Shown: piece by piece, positions 46,407 through 57,400 of the stretch
Numbering within the stretch: the stretch's first letter is position 1
Layout: each line of letters starts with the position of its first letter
NCBI GenBank assembly: GCA_034521495.1
Contig: JAXHMK010000016.1
Span: forward strand, 1-64,000
DNA length: 64,000 bases
Direction of reading: 5' to 3'
DNA from: Balneolaceae bacterium
GTDB taxonomy: Bacteria; Bacteroidota; Rhodothermia; Balneolales; Balneolaceae
Notes under the pieces: model-generated
Database searches by the model: none
What the model was told of the DNA's origin: nothing
Seen by the model: the letters and a program-made list of their open reading frames with translations, nothing else
Made by a program: the position numbers and the translations under genes

Positions 46407-48601
46407 TCAACTCCGATTAGCCTCTATGAATATCTCCAGACCAATAATGTGATTGTCTCTCCGCATATGAGTTTTTTTTCGCATCTCTAAGGCTTCCAAC
46501 AAAAGTTTTTCTGCTTCCTCATATTCCCCTTTGGCTCTGAGTAAATTCCCAAGATGTACCAGGCTGTATGCAACATCAGGATGTTCTTCGCCAACCAACT
46601 GAAGACGAATATCTAATGCTTCTCTGTAATATTTCTCAGCTTCATCATACATTTTTCTTCGCTTAACGTCAGTAATAGCGGCCAGTGTTTGTGTCATGGA
46701 CGAATGCTCGCAACCTGAAGATTTTCTTTGCCGTTATTTTCAACTAAAATATCCAGCGATTCTCTCATCATCTCAGCCGCTGCTGTCAAATCGTTCATCC
46801 TCCATTTTAATGCGGCATAATTACTTAAAGCCACTCCAACAGATTCATGACTCTCTCCGACAACAGATCTGCGAATCTCAAGTGCTTTACTCAACAGTGA
46901 ATCTGTCGCCTGAAAATCACTCATACTTTGTTTCAGGACGGCAAGATCGTTCAGAGTTCTTGCTACCTCCAGATTCTCATGATCAAAAAGTTGCTTACGC
47001 ATTGTTAAAGCAGCGTTCAGCAAAGAGTCAGCTCTATCATAATTTCCTATTTGATATTGCAGCCATCCCAGTGAGTTCAGGCTTCGGGCGATATCGGGGT
47101 GTATTTCTCCATAAAGTTTCCGTTGCAGTTGCAATGCTTTTTCCGCCATTTCAAAGCCTTGCCTGTAGAGTCCAAGACTTTCGTACACATCCGAAACCAC
47201 AAGATACAGTTCAGATTGCAGATCAGGCTGATCGTTTAACTCCGTTTCCACCCGGCCTGCCCCGCGATGAAGCAGCTCCACAGCAGAAAGAGATTGATCT
47301 TGTGCTTCAGACGGATCCACTGATTCAAAAAGATCAATCAAAAAACGACTGACCTCTTCCGCCCGATCCCGCTCATTTTCAGCTTCAATCGCCCGCTCTT
47401 CGATAGCCTTTGACTGAATATAGGTTACACTTGCAAAAGAGATCACCAACAGTGCAATCACGGCCGAAGCTGCTATCCCTATTGTATGCCGACGGATAAA
47501 TTTTCCTGATCGGTATGAGATGGAATCTTTTTTAGCGACTACCGGTAATGTTTTTTGATACCGCCGAACATCATCCGCGAACTGCTCCACCGAAGAATAT
47601 CTCTCAGTAGGATCCTTTTTTAAAGCCTTCAGGACGATGGCATCCAGATCATCACCCGAATGTATAGCACCTTTTATTTTTGATGGGATTTCCGGTATTT
47701 GATTGCAGATTGTTTTTTCAATATTCGCCGGTGTACGTTTCTCAAAATGATAGGGCAAATCACCTGCCAGCAATTCGTATAACAACACACCAAGTGAATA
47801 GAGATCGCTAACCGTTGAGATCGGCTCATTTCTTACTTGTTCGGGGGAGGCGTACTCCGGGGTCATCATCCGGTTTTGATACTGTGCTTTCCTCTGCTTC
47901 TGGTCCAGGTCCATCAGTTTTGCTATTCCAAAATCAAGCAACTTGGGGCGGCCCGCCTCTGTGATTAAAATATTTGCCGGTTTAAGATCCCTGTGTACAA
48001 TCAAATTTTGATGAGCATATTGAACCGCTGAGCAGATTTCAAGGAACAGGTCCAACCGTTCTTCCAGTGTGGATTGATGACGCTTGCAATAGTCCGTAAC
48101 CGGCGTGCCCTCCACAAATTCCATAGCAAACCAGGGGAGGTCATCTTCGGTAGTACCTCCGTCAAACAAACGTGCAATATTCGGGTGATTGAGTGATGCA
48201 AGAATCTGCCGCTCCTCATAAAACCTCGTCAGAACATCATCAGAAATCACCCCTTTCCTAATCACTTTTAAAGCCACGAACCGTTCAAACTGCTTATCAT
48301 TTCGAACGGCAAGGTACACATGCCCCATTCCGCCGGAACCAATTTTTCGAATCAGCCGGTATGGGCCGATAACCTGTTCGTTGGCTTTTTCCTCATCCGT
48401 GAACAATAGTGACGATTGCATATCAACCAATGGTTCTTCCATCCATCCGGATGTTTCCTGAGCCAGCAAACTATTCACTTCATCCAGTAGGTCCGGATCA
48501 CCAGCACAAGAATTCTCAATATAAGTGGTACGCTCCTCACCGCTGAGGGTCATTGCCTCCTGGCAAATCGTTTCGATCTTTTTCCAGCGTTCCGGTTTCA
48601 T
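46407..48601 (-). CDS. Ser/Thr protein kinase 3 with tetratricopeptide repeats (one frameshift)
   Basis: I start at 48601 (MKPERWKKIETICQEAM), as the frame upstream runs through a palindromic repeat. After a short helical N-terminus typical of ECF-linked kinases, the kinase domain shows GSGGMGHVYLAVR, VALKVIRK, HRDLKPAN, DFGIAKL and TPEYASPEQ. A membrane segment (about 390-410) precedes kinesin-light-chain-type TPRs (EIHPDIARSLNSLGWLQYQIGNY). A shift near 46700 leads into more TPRs ending at 46407. About 730 residues. The ECF sigma factor upstream should direct its expression. Confidence 0.88.
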
Positions 48602-48621
48602 TTGATATAAGTTTTGGAACT

Positions 48622-48798
48622 CCCCTCTTGAGAGGGGAAAAGTGAAGTCATGACAGCGTAAGCAGTCATGACAAGCAAGGGGTGTGTTCACGTAGACACG
48701 GCCTTCGAACTCCTGTCACGCAACGCAACCACACCCATTTAACACACCCCTGATCCATTCGCTAAACGCTTATGGATCTTGTCCCCTCTCAAGAGGGG
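48622..48798. repeat. Composite palindromic element, locus B
   Basis: It is a head-to-head pair: CCCCTCTTGAGAGGGG (48622-48637), a hairpin with arms GTCATGAC (48647-48654 and 48665-48672), AGGGGTGTGTT; then AACACACCCCT, a hairpin with arms GATCCAT/ATGGATC (48752-48758, 48772-48778), and CCCCTCTCAAGAGGGG (48783-48798). It fills the gap between the sigma-factor gene and kinase 3, so it would be transcribed in the message. Confidence 0.85.
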
Positions 48799-48805
48799 AG
48801 CTTTC

Positions 48806-49457
48806 TTACTTCTGACTTCTCACCCTCAAACCCGGCATCTCCATATCCTTCATCTCCCGCTTTAGCCAAAGTTTTGCCACATTCCAGGCACGGCGAACGG
48901 TAATGGGTGCAATTCCCATCACTTCCGAAATCTCTTTCCAGGTCAATCCCCCAAAAAAATGGTAGTCTACTACCTGGCTCCCCCGCTGGTTAAAATCTTC
49001 CATTTTTTTGATAGCTTTATTCAGCGCCAGGATCTCATCGGCCATCGACTCACTCATGTCATTCAGTATCCATCTCTCCTTCAACTTCTTCCAGCTCTAC
49101 CCGTGAAAACTCCCCTCCCCTCTTTATCGCTTTCTTCTTCTCCGCATAGTTGATGAGTATTCGTTTCATCGCTAATGCCGAGATAGCCAAAAAATGCGCC
49201 CGGCTCTGCCACTCCACTTCATCGTGATTTACAAGTTTAAAATAGGCTTCATGCACCAATGCAGTAGTATCCAAAGTATGGCCGCTGCGTTCAAATTTTA
49301 ATTTCTGATGAGCTATGGAACTCATCTCGTTGTACACCAGCGGCAACAGCTTATTCACCACCTCCTTATCGCCTGCCTTTGAGGATTGCAAAAGCTCTGT
49401 AATTCTATCTTTGGAATATTTTTCCGGTTCCTGAAGTCAGTCTTCGCTAAAAGGCAT
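48806..49457 (-). CDS. ECF-type sigma factor of the kinase-linked class (frameshift; in-frame TGA near start)
   Basis: The frames join as NKLLPLVYNEMSSIAHQKL, TTALVHEAYFKLVNH (sigma-2), then a shift near 49070 into LNKAIKKMEDFNQRGSQVVDYHFFGGLTWKEISEVMGI (sigma-4). This is the large ECF class (TIGR02999-like) that usually precedes Hanks kinases. The ATG at 49457 has a good AAGGAG site, but codon 7 is TGA (49437-49439), after which the same frame continues EPEKYSKDRITELLQ without a break. Either a base error or a true stop. About 216 residues. Confidence 0.82.
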
Positions 49458-49659
49458 GTCTTCTACTCCTTAACTCACCAATTACTTCTATCTTGTAAAC
49501 CCTATGATTTAAAATAAAAAGTAAAGGCAAAAAAGCCAGTCAAAACGACTTCAGTCCATAGTTAAAATGATCACTTCCAAATTTTTTCCTGCGTATTACT
49601 ATAAAGGTTCGTTTTAAATCTCAAATAATTGAATTTGAATCCACAGAACGAAATTTTCT

Positions 49660-51174
49660 ATGCGCATTAAATCAGCCAAACAAAGATTTACAGATAGATC
49701 ACCATGGAAATACCTCTTTATCTCCCTGTTGATAGTGGGACTGATAGCCGGTTGCGATCAAATCACCGGATCTGACGATAATTCAAATTCATCGGATGAT
49801 ACAGATTCAGATCCAAATTCAAACGCTGCCAACATTAGCAGTTTTTCCGCATCGGATGAAATTATCACCGAAGGCGAAACCGTAACACTCAGTTGGGAAG
49901 TGTCCGGTGACGACCCTATTACGTTAACTCTTGAACCGGGGAGTATGGACGTATCAGGTGAAACAAGTATCGAAGTATCTCCTGAGGAGGATACAACCTA
50001 TCAATTAAATGCCGAAAATGAAGCTGGAAGCGACCAATCAGAACTCTCCGTAAGCGTAATACCCGAGGGTGTGGTTGCCATTGAAGTAGAAGTCAACGGT
50101 TTGCCGGCCGGAATGGATGCGAATATAGCCGTAACTAACAACGATGATTACATGCAATGGGTCAGCAAAAATAGTGCCCTCACTGAACTTCCACCTGGTT
50201 CATACACCGTAGCAGCAGGCCCTGTAAATGAATCCGGCAATACATATATCCCAAATCAGGGAGTTCAGACTATTGATGTTGCTAAAGCATATAAAAACAA
50301 GACCTTTATTCAATTAAACTATTCTCTTTCAAATGAATCTTTATATGAGATAGAGCCTGACGTAGAAGCCTGCGAGGAGGGAGCCATTACTGAACTCACA
50401 AAAAAACGGGGACTCATGTATCTCAACTTTATCCGGTCGCTCCTCGGCGTACCACCTGTAGGTTACGATTTTGGCAGTGATGATATGGTCCAAAAAGCGT
50501 CCCTGATGATGGCAGCCAACAGTGATCTCTCCCATTCCCCGCCCGAAGACTGGCACTGCTATTCCGAATCCGGAGCGGACGGAGCCGAAACGAGCAATCT
50601 GGCCATCGACCTGAGAAATAACGAAATCAATGCCACACCCGAACAATTTATGATTCTCTGGGCGGATGACAACAGAGTGCCGAGCCTGGGTCACCGCCGC
50701 TGGCTGATCGATCCGTTTCTCAGCCAGGTTGCCGTCGGCCTTGTGGAGGGAACTCCCATCGAGGGTGAATTTTCAGATGCTGCGGGTTCTGCTGTTCGGG
50801 TGGTAGGCGGACCCGAAGCCAATATCAATAATCTGGAACTGCCATTTGTGGCCTATCCCCGTGGAGACTTCCCAAAAGAATTACTGACAAACAACTGGTT
50901 CCTCTCATTCTCTGTACTTGCCAATACCGGTTCCCGATTCGGTGCCAACGAGCAGGTAGATTACAGCAGCACGTCTATCACAGTACAAAATGAAAACGGC
51001 GACGAATTGTCTGTAACTGACGTATCAGTTGATCACACTGCCTTTGGCCTGCCCAACAGTTTACAATGGAAAGTACCCGATCTCCGGGATAACGAACGCT
51101 ATACGGTTACCATTTCAAACGTGATCGTAAATGGGGAAAGCCGGGATTTTAGTTATGAGGTGCAGTTGCAGTAA
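49660..51174 (+). CDS. CAP/SCP-domain lipoprotein with Ig-like N-terminal domain
   Basis: A signal with lipobox (LLIVGLIAGCDQ) is followed by a Ser/Asp-rich linker, an Ig-like domain (about 60-135, TEGETVTLSWEVSG) and a CAP domain in the second half: YLNFIRSLLG, MMAANSDLSHSPPEDWHC with the His of the CAP cavity, and LGHRRWLIDP with the second His. CAP (cysteine-rich secretory/PR-1) proteins in bacteria are surface proteins of varied function. 504 residues, intact. A palindromic element (locus C) follows. Confidence 0.85.
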   Translation: MRIKSAKQRFTDRSPWKYLFISLLIVGLIAGCDQITGSDDNSNSSDDTDSDPNSNAANISSFSASDEIITEGETVTLSWEVSGDDPITLTLEPGSMDVSGETSIEVSPEEDTTYQLNAENEAGSDQSELSVSVIPEGVVAIEVEVNGLPAGMDANIAVTNNDDYMQWVSKNSALTELPPGSYTVAAGPVNESGNTYIPNQGVQTIDVAKAYKNKTFIQLNYSLSNESLYEIEPDVEACEEGAITELTKKRGLMYLNFIRSLLGVPPVGYDFGSDDMVQKASLMMAANSDLSHSPPEDWHCYSESGADGAETSNLAIDLRNNEINATPEQFMILWADDNRVPSLGHRRWLIDPFLSQVAVGLVEGTPIEGEFSDAAGSAVRVVGGPEANINNLELPFVAYPRGDFPKELLTNNWFLSFSVLANTGSRFGANEQVDYSSTSITVQNENGDELSVTDVSVDHTAFGLPNSLQWKVPDLRDNERYTVTISNVIVNGESRDFSYEVQLQ

Positions 51175-51245
51175 GTGATGCTTGCCTTCATCAGACGTCT
51201 GCCTGTACGTGATTAGCACCTGTCGTCTCGGAGTTGGAAGAAAAT

Positions 51246-51421
51246 CCCCTCTTGAGAGGGGACGGTGAAGTCAAAAGTCCGCTGACGGACTGTTTGACGA
51301 AGCAGGGGTGTGTTCGCAGAGCTGTGGGTTTTAAACTCACTATGTAGTCCTATACATGCCTCTTTACACACCCCTGACCGAATCTCTGAACGCGATTCGG
51401 TCTGTCCCCTCTCAAGAGGGG
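51246..51421. repeat. Composite palindromic element, locus C
   Basis: CCCCTCTTGAGAGGGG (51246-51261), then a hairpin (AAGTC..GACG arms around CCGCTGACGG), AGGGGTGTGTT; then ACACACCCCT, a hairpin with arms GACCGAATC (51376-51384) and GATTCGGTC (51394-51402), and CCCCTCTCAAGAGGGG (51406-51421). It lies between the CAP lipoprotein and the outer-membrane protein. Confidence 0.85.
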
Positions 51422-51526
51422 ATTTTCATGCCTCTCAGAAAACAATAATGATCACTTACGATTTTTTTCCTGCGTAGTTCAATAGAGACAGTCAAATTAT
51501 TCACAACACTTTAAAAAATTACGTCC

Positions 51527-54513
51527 ATGGGTTTTAAAAATACCTTTCTGACATTTCTTCTGTTACTAATTTATTCAACGGCTTCCCTGGCCCAAAACGC
51601 TACAGATTATGATAAATTGATTGAAGGTTCAGCAGAATTTGGAAAATTAGCTGCAGATGTTTTCGAGGGTGTTGCTTTTGATCAACAGACAGTGGGAGAA
51701 TCAACAAAAGAAAAATTTAAAAGCTTTCTGAAGGATCAAGCTATCTCTAACCTCAGAGTAGAATTTTCGGATCTGAAATATCTCCTCAAATGGATGAAAT
51801 TATAAAAGAAATCTATGGTAACTATGCTTGTGAAGATAATTTGGATCGTAGAAAAAAAGATTTGTGCACACAGGCTGCTGAAGGTATGGCATGTAGAATT
51901 TTTGGTGATATAGATGATTTTTATGCGCTTAAAGGTATGGGCAGAATAGCCTTCGATTTAGTCACAAAAGAGATCCCCGGAGCCCCTGGTTTAGCTGCTA
52001 AACTCGTAGAAGCACCTACACGAGCAGCTTATGAAAAAATCAGAAAAGAGATGGAGGGAATTATTCAGAAGTGGTGGCAAAGTAAACCGCCAGTCGAGAA
52101 ATTTCATTATGATCGTAGTTTATTTGGTGATTTAGAGTGTTCAGCTTCAATAGATATTCTTTGGAACAAAAAAAATGGTAAATACCTGTACTATATTTCT
52201 GGTTCTTGTGGTTGTGAATTAGTTCCTGTACCCGGCAGAAATCGACCTGTAAAACTTAACTCTTTCCAGGTATTTGGAGGCGGCAGTGCAAAACCTGTAT
52301 TAGATATGGATGGCGATGGTACAGATAATCAAAATGAACCAAAGGTAAAGCTGAAAGTAACTCATGATCAAAAAAACATTTTACCTGACTGTTATTGTGA
52401 TGAAAATGACGACAACATCGATTCCGCTAAAGCCGAATTTAACCCGGAAGCCGGCGAACCTTCCGACGATGTTACTATTACCCTTACAGCCAAAGATGCT
52501 GCCGGCAGAGATATTGATATTCATGGAGTGGATATCGCCGGGTTGGATACCATTATGGAAGAGGGAGCCGATTATAATGTGATTACCGCACTGCCAGCCA
52601 AGAATGTTGAGGTGAAATTTACAATTGCCGAGCCCCGGAAGGACCAAACGTATGGATTGGATATTCAACTCACAGATTTTGAAGGAGTTACAACTACCAT
52701 CAATCCCGATTATGAGGTACTGAATGTAGAACCTGAAATTGTTCCTCCTGTTGTTAATAACTCAACCTCTGCAGATCCCGGCGAGACGATGGCACTCGAT
52801 GGCGTAGAAGTCACTGTTATCGATAGAAACGCAGACAAAAAAAATGAATCAGAGTTAACGATTAATAGAATCAAACTATCTGGGCAGCCGGAAGGGCTTC
52901 AAACCATACCCGAATTTTCGGAATTTGACATCACATGTAAATCGTTCGCCCCAGAAACAGGAACATATCTATTTGAATTAAGCAGGAGTGCACGAGTGAA
53001 TAATCCGCATGAACACGGTAGTTTTCAAAATGAATTTACAATTTGGGACGACCAAAATGAGGAAGTTAATGGTAATCTCTATTACGAAGTTAATAATGTA
53101 CCACCCGTTATTGAGAGAACATGGGTTGAACCGAGACGGTTTTTACATTCTGGTAAACCAATAGAAATTACCGTCCACGCTTTAGTTCGCGATGATAACA
53201 CCAACAATGACATTCATAAAATAACGATTGATGCAAGCAAAGCTGCCGCAGATAAAACTAAGATCTTTGAAAGGAATGATGGCCTTCAGGAAAAAGAGCA
53301 AGACGAATCGAGAATATTGTTTACTACTGAGGCCTTTAAACACACAAGAGAACCGGATAATCATCCAATTCCAATAACCGTCACGGATCATCCGGATCAA
53401 AAAGATAAATCCAATACCGTTGAAAGCAAAGATTTTATTCATGTAGGCAACGAAGAACCTGAAATTGGTGCAACCGGATATATCTGGGGAGGAAATGAAG
53501 AGCAAGAGTTGACTATTACCCAGGTAAACCGGAGAGTCTGTCCCGGCGAAGAAATTACGGTTGGTGTACGAGCGGCAGATCCGGAAGGAGATCCCCTCAA
53601 AGTCACAGCCACGTTAAACGGGAATGAAATTGAACTTGAAGTACAACCCGGCGGAACAAATACAGGAACATTTAAGGCTCCTGGTCCGGGTGAATATACG
53701 ATCCGATTTGATGCGCAAGAAAGAGTCTTTGATAAACAATTTGCTGAAGCCAGTTCTCTTCATTTGACGGTTGATCCCTGCGAAGAGGAGGATGAAGAAG
53801 AACAAACTGAAGATCAACAAGTGGCATCAGATGAGCCAGTCAAGGATCTTCCCGAAGAGCCGAATCCTCAACCAAACAGTAATACTGACTGGGATTTTAA
53901 TATTGAAACGTTTCGGGTAGGATTTTACCTGGGATATGAAACCCGGTACAACCTCAAAGATGAAGCCTGCAATCAGGAAGAATTGGACAGATGTGAGGCT
54001 GCAAATGGATCACCCTCATTCGGTCTTTTTGCAGAAATTGACGCAATTAATAACCTAAAACTCCCAGGAACGAATACAGATCTATCCATTGCTATGGGTT
54101 TCCGATCCAAAAGAAGTTCGACGGATTTCAGGCAGATGTACAATCAAGGGTCCGGTTATCCTTATATGGTTGATGGATCCTTAAACTTTACCTCGGCTGG
54201 TTTCTATTCGAGATTTTCAGCTCCCATCAAAGATGGATTTCCGATGGAAGACTCAGAGTTTGAAGCATCTTTTAATATTGGATTTAACTATACATGGAAC
54301 AAAGTGGAGTTTAAAAATCAGTCTTTCTCCTCCGGGGATGAAGTTGAAAGGGAGTCACGTTCTCATCAAAACCTGAATTTTACAACGGGTGCCGGAGTGA
54401 ATGTGAACTGGAACCAAAAAATCGGAACGGGTCTCGGAGTTTACTGGGGTACCGACGGCGGAGGCGCAGATGCATTGGGTGGAATAAGAGCGAGTATTAA
54501 CTACAATTTTTAA
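51527..54513 (+). CDS. Large outer-membrane protein with Ig-like repeats and C-terminal beta-barrel (frameshift)
   Basis: A signal peptide (LLLLIYSTASLAQN) belongs to a first frame ending at 51805; the second begins inside it (51790) and is open to 54513. A one-base shift is the simplest reading, because the C-terminal part needs an export signal: it ends in alternating strands and INYNF, a typical barrel terminus. The middle holds a DMDGDGTDNQNE calcium-type loop and several Ig/cadherin-like domains (DPGETMALDGVEVTV, GEEITVGVRAADPEGD). About 990 residues. Function unknown; adhesion or a translocation partner is possible. Confidence 0.72.
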
Positions 54514-54560
54514 AACCAGTTGATCTTGAAGAAAATCCAGAAATTTTAAACCAATTCGAC

Positions 54561-55076
54561 ATGGCTACAAAAAAAGTTTATCTCATATTTGTAAGCATAT
54601 TTTTGATCGTTCTGATGGCGGGATGTGATCTAAAAAAAGCACCATTTTTCGGGCCTGACTTTAGTAATGGGGATGAAGATGGGGACGATATGATTCCATC
54701 CACTGAAATGATTGTGGGTGATTGGGATTTCACATATAACAGACAGGCATATACCTGTTCGGGAACTCAGCCTGAGTTCACCGTTGGAGCTTCCATTATC
54801 TCATCAAGCCCTACCTCCTTTATCGTACAATTTCCGGATGCACCGGCGGGAATTGGTGGATCTTACGATATTGAAACAGGTGAATTCAACGGTACAACCG
54901 GGGAAGTAGAGCGCGGGGATGGAACAACCATCAGTGAATCATGGAGTGCTACACTCAACTATTCTGATGATCCATTTTCAGTTTCGCTGAGCGGTGAATC
55001 AGAAGTTTTGTTAAAAGACGAATCGGGGAGCACTCTCTGTTTTGTGGATTATAATATTGAGGGGATGAGATTATAA
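54561..55076 (+). CDS. Lipoprotein of unknown function
   Basis: The 171-residue product has a lipoprotein signal (LIVLMAGCDLKK) and an acidic linker (GDEDGDD). The mature part starts VGDWDFTYNRQAYTCSG and contains a later Cys (STLCFVD), which could form a disulfide. Predicted beta-rich. It follows the outer-membrane protein by 47 bases, probably in one operon. Confidence 0.7.
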   Translation: MATKKVYLIFVSIFLIVLMAGCDLKKAPFFGPDFSNGDEDGDDMIPSTEMIVGDWDFTYNRQAYTCSGTQPEFTVGASIISSSPTSFIVQFPDAPAGIGGSYDIETGEFNGTTGEVERGDGTTISESWSATLNYSDDPFSVSLSGESEVLLKDESGSTLCFVDYNIEGMRL

Positions 55077-55288
55077 TCAATATTTATTTGCTATATAAGT
55101 ACCTCTAATCGCCAATGAGCCTGATTCAAGCGTCCCGCTTGTGCTCGTTACTTTACTTCTTAGTTCCCATAAGGCACCACTACTTCCTTACCCTCCCATA
55201 GCAGTCACGACCACGGTAATCTGTTCACAGCTCAGGCGAGCCGTGTTATATAAATCAGATTCGCCGAGCCGATTAACTGGTCACTCAA

Positions 55289-55946
55289 TCAAAACCTGCC
55301 AGCCGATACTTCCGGCCCGAGGCCGTGAACGCCCTCCACCCGGCTCAGTTCAATATCTGATGTAGCCGATGGGCCTGAAATAAACGTGATAGGCCTCCCC
55401 TCTTTTTTCACAGTGGACTCAACAGCCGAAAATCCTTCCGGCACCAACTCCACAATCTGATCTTCCCGAACGATACAGAGATGATAATCCGGCACCAATG
55501 TCAATGCCCGTCTCCCCTGCCCTACTCCTGCATCCAAGATAATGGTTCCGGTCTGAGCCACGGCAAAAGCGCAGGTTGTAATGACCCCGTCCGATTCATC
55601 CAGTTCCCGGTGAGTAAGTTGGGTGTCAGAATCATCAAAAAGCAGTTCGATGTTTTCCGGCAGAATATTTTTTTTGAAAACCTTCAGGAATCACAAACTG
55701 TTCAACATTCTCTTTTTTGCAGCTCTCCGCAATCACTTTCTTTAAATCACTTTGATTGACTCTCTGAACCCTTGCCTTATACTCACCCACTCGTTCTGCA
55801 AAGAGAGCCACAATTTCGGCTTGAGATAACTTACCTTTTTGCCGATAGGTTCTCTTCAGTTCAACATCTTCCGGCTTTTCCGAATCCGGCACTTCAGCCA
55901 AAGCCTTTCGAATAGTCGCCAGCATTTCTGTTTTTGCATCACTCAT
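55289..55946 (-). CDS. lutC: LutC lactate-utilisation protein (frameshifted)
   Basis: The N-terminal frame ([16 protein letters not shown]) runs to FQKKYS at 55660. After a one-base loss in a poly-A/T run it resumes [34 protein letters not shown], then the LUD-domain [21 protein letters not shown]. The last residues are uncertain (possible further shift near 55310). It would form the LutABC complex that oxidises L-lactate to pyruvate. Its start overlaps lutB by 8 bases. About 220 residues. Confidence 0.88.
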
Positions 55947-57372
55947 CGCGATTCCTCCACCATTCTCTGAAGGTTTGATCGGGAATTGGTTTCAAATCCC
56001 TCATTGCCGTCCAACCGGAAAGCTGACCCGGTAGTTTTGAAATTGTGCCATCCTTTGTAAATAATTTTTGTCCTATCTTTGCCATCTTTTGTCCACGTTC
56101 ATATCGTGATCGACTCTGGAAAGCCCTGGCCATTATTTTCATCCCAATATGTTCCGGGTCTGCTTTTTGTTTTATAGTACCATTCCGTTTTTTCTCATCC
56201 ACAATTTTTCCGCGCAGATGAACCAACACTTCCGGAATATTTATTTTGACCGGACAAACCTCGTAACATGCTCCGCAAAGTGAGGATGCATACGGGAGTG
56301 AAGCGACTCCATCATCTTCAATCCCTTTTAGTTGAGGCGTCAAAATCGCCCCGATCGGCCCCGGATAGACGGAGTTGTAGGCATGGCCCCCGGTTCGTTC
56401 ATAAACGGGACACACATTCAAACACGCGCTACATCGAATACAATGAAGCGTCTGCCGACCCACTTCATCTTTCAAAACATTGGTCCGGCCATTATCCAGT
56501 AAGACCAGGTGAAATTCCTGAGGACCATCACCTTCGGTTACACCCGTCCAAAACGAATTGTAGGGATTCATCCGCTCCGCTGTGGAAGATCTCGGCAGTA
56601 ACTGCATAAATACTTCAAAATCCTGCCAGGTCGGGATGATTTTTTCGATGCCCATCAGCGTAATTAATGTATCGGGAAGCGTAGTGCACATCCGTCCATT
56701 CCCTTCCGATTCCACAACCGCAACCGTCCCTGTCTCAGCAACTCCAAAATTCGCTCCGCTGATGCCAACTTTTGCATTCAAAAACTTCTTTCGGAGGTAC
56801 AAACGAGCCGCTTCCGCCAAATCTTCCGGTCGGTCACTCAACTCTTTTTGATTCAGTTTTTCCCGGAACAGTTCCCGAATCTCAGCGCGGTTTTTATGAA
56901 TCGCCGGAACCAAAATATGAGACGGCTCATCCTCCGCTAATTGCACAATCAGCTCAGCCAGATCGGTCTCCAGCGCCTGGATTCCCTCCTTGGCTAATGC
57001 TTTATTCAGTTTGATTTCGTCCGTAGTTATCGATTTTACCTTAACAACATCTTCAACCTTTTTTTGTTTGACGAGATCAACAATAATTCGATTCGCTTCT
57101 TTCCCATCTCTGGCCCAGTGAACGTGTCCGCCGGCCTTCTGAACAGACTCCTCAAGCTGGAGAAGATACTTGTCGAGGTGCCGCATCACCCGCGTCTTGA
57201 TCTGACTTCCCGCCTCCCGAAGCTTCTCCCAATCCGGCATCTCATCCACGGCACCTTTTCGTTTCTCACGAATCGTATGCGTCGCGTGGCCAATATTCTT
57301 TCGAAGTTGCGTATTCGACAAATATGCTTTTGCCGAATCTTCAAATGTCGGTGTTTGTTCAGATTTTCTCAT
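55939..57372 (-). CDS. lutB: LutB iron-sulfur subunit of lactate oxidation
   Basis: The intact 477-residue protein has the LUD domain in the first part (GISGANFGVAETGTVAVVESEGNGR) and two [4Fe-4S] ferredoxin motifs in the second (CIRCSACLNVCPVYE and CGACYEVCPVKI). This is the LutB/LldF layout. It overlaps lutC and is separated from lutA by a palindromic element and no gene. With the rhamnose genes upstream it fits lactate made from rhamnose-derived lactaldehyde. Confidence 0.93.
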   Translation of the reverse strand: MRKSEQTPTFEDSAKAYLSNTQLRKNIGHATHTIREKRKGAVDEMPDWEKLREAGSQIKTRVMRHLDKYLLQLEESVQKAGGHVHWARDGKEANRIIVDLVKQKKVEDVVKVKSITTDEIKLNKALAKEGIQALETDLAELIVQLAEDEPSHILVPAIHKNRAEIRELFREKLNQKELSDRPEDLAEAARLYLRKKFLNAKVGISGANFGVAETGTVAVVESEGNGRMCTTLPDTLITLMGIEKIIPTWQDFEVFMQLLPRSSTAERMNPYNSFWTGVTEGDGPQEFHLVLLDNGRTNVLKDEVGRQTLHCIRCSACLNVCPVYERTGGHAYNSVYPGPIGAILTPQLKGIEDDGVASLPYASSLCGACYEVCPVKINIPEVLVHLRGKIVDEKKRNGTIKQKADPEHIGMKIMARAFQSRSRYERGQKMAKIGQKLFTKDGTISKLPGQLSGWTAMRDLKPIPDQTFREWWRNRDE

Positions 57373-57400
57373 AGGTAATAATCATTAAATCAAGAATCTT

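Noticed and set aside
48602-48691. N-terminal extension of kinase 3
   Set aside because: It reads through locus B palindromes; the conserved N-terminus begins at 48601.
48622-48798. CRISPR array
   Set aside because: Repeats are paired inverted hairpins, not direct repeats with spacers, and no cas gene is present.
49437-49439. TGA as a selenocysteine codon in the ECF sigma factor
   Set aside because: No SECIS-like hairpin follows, and selenocysteine in this family is not known.
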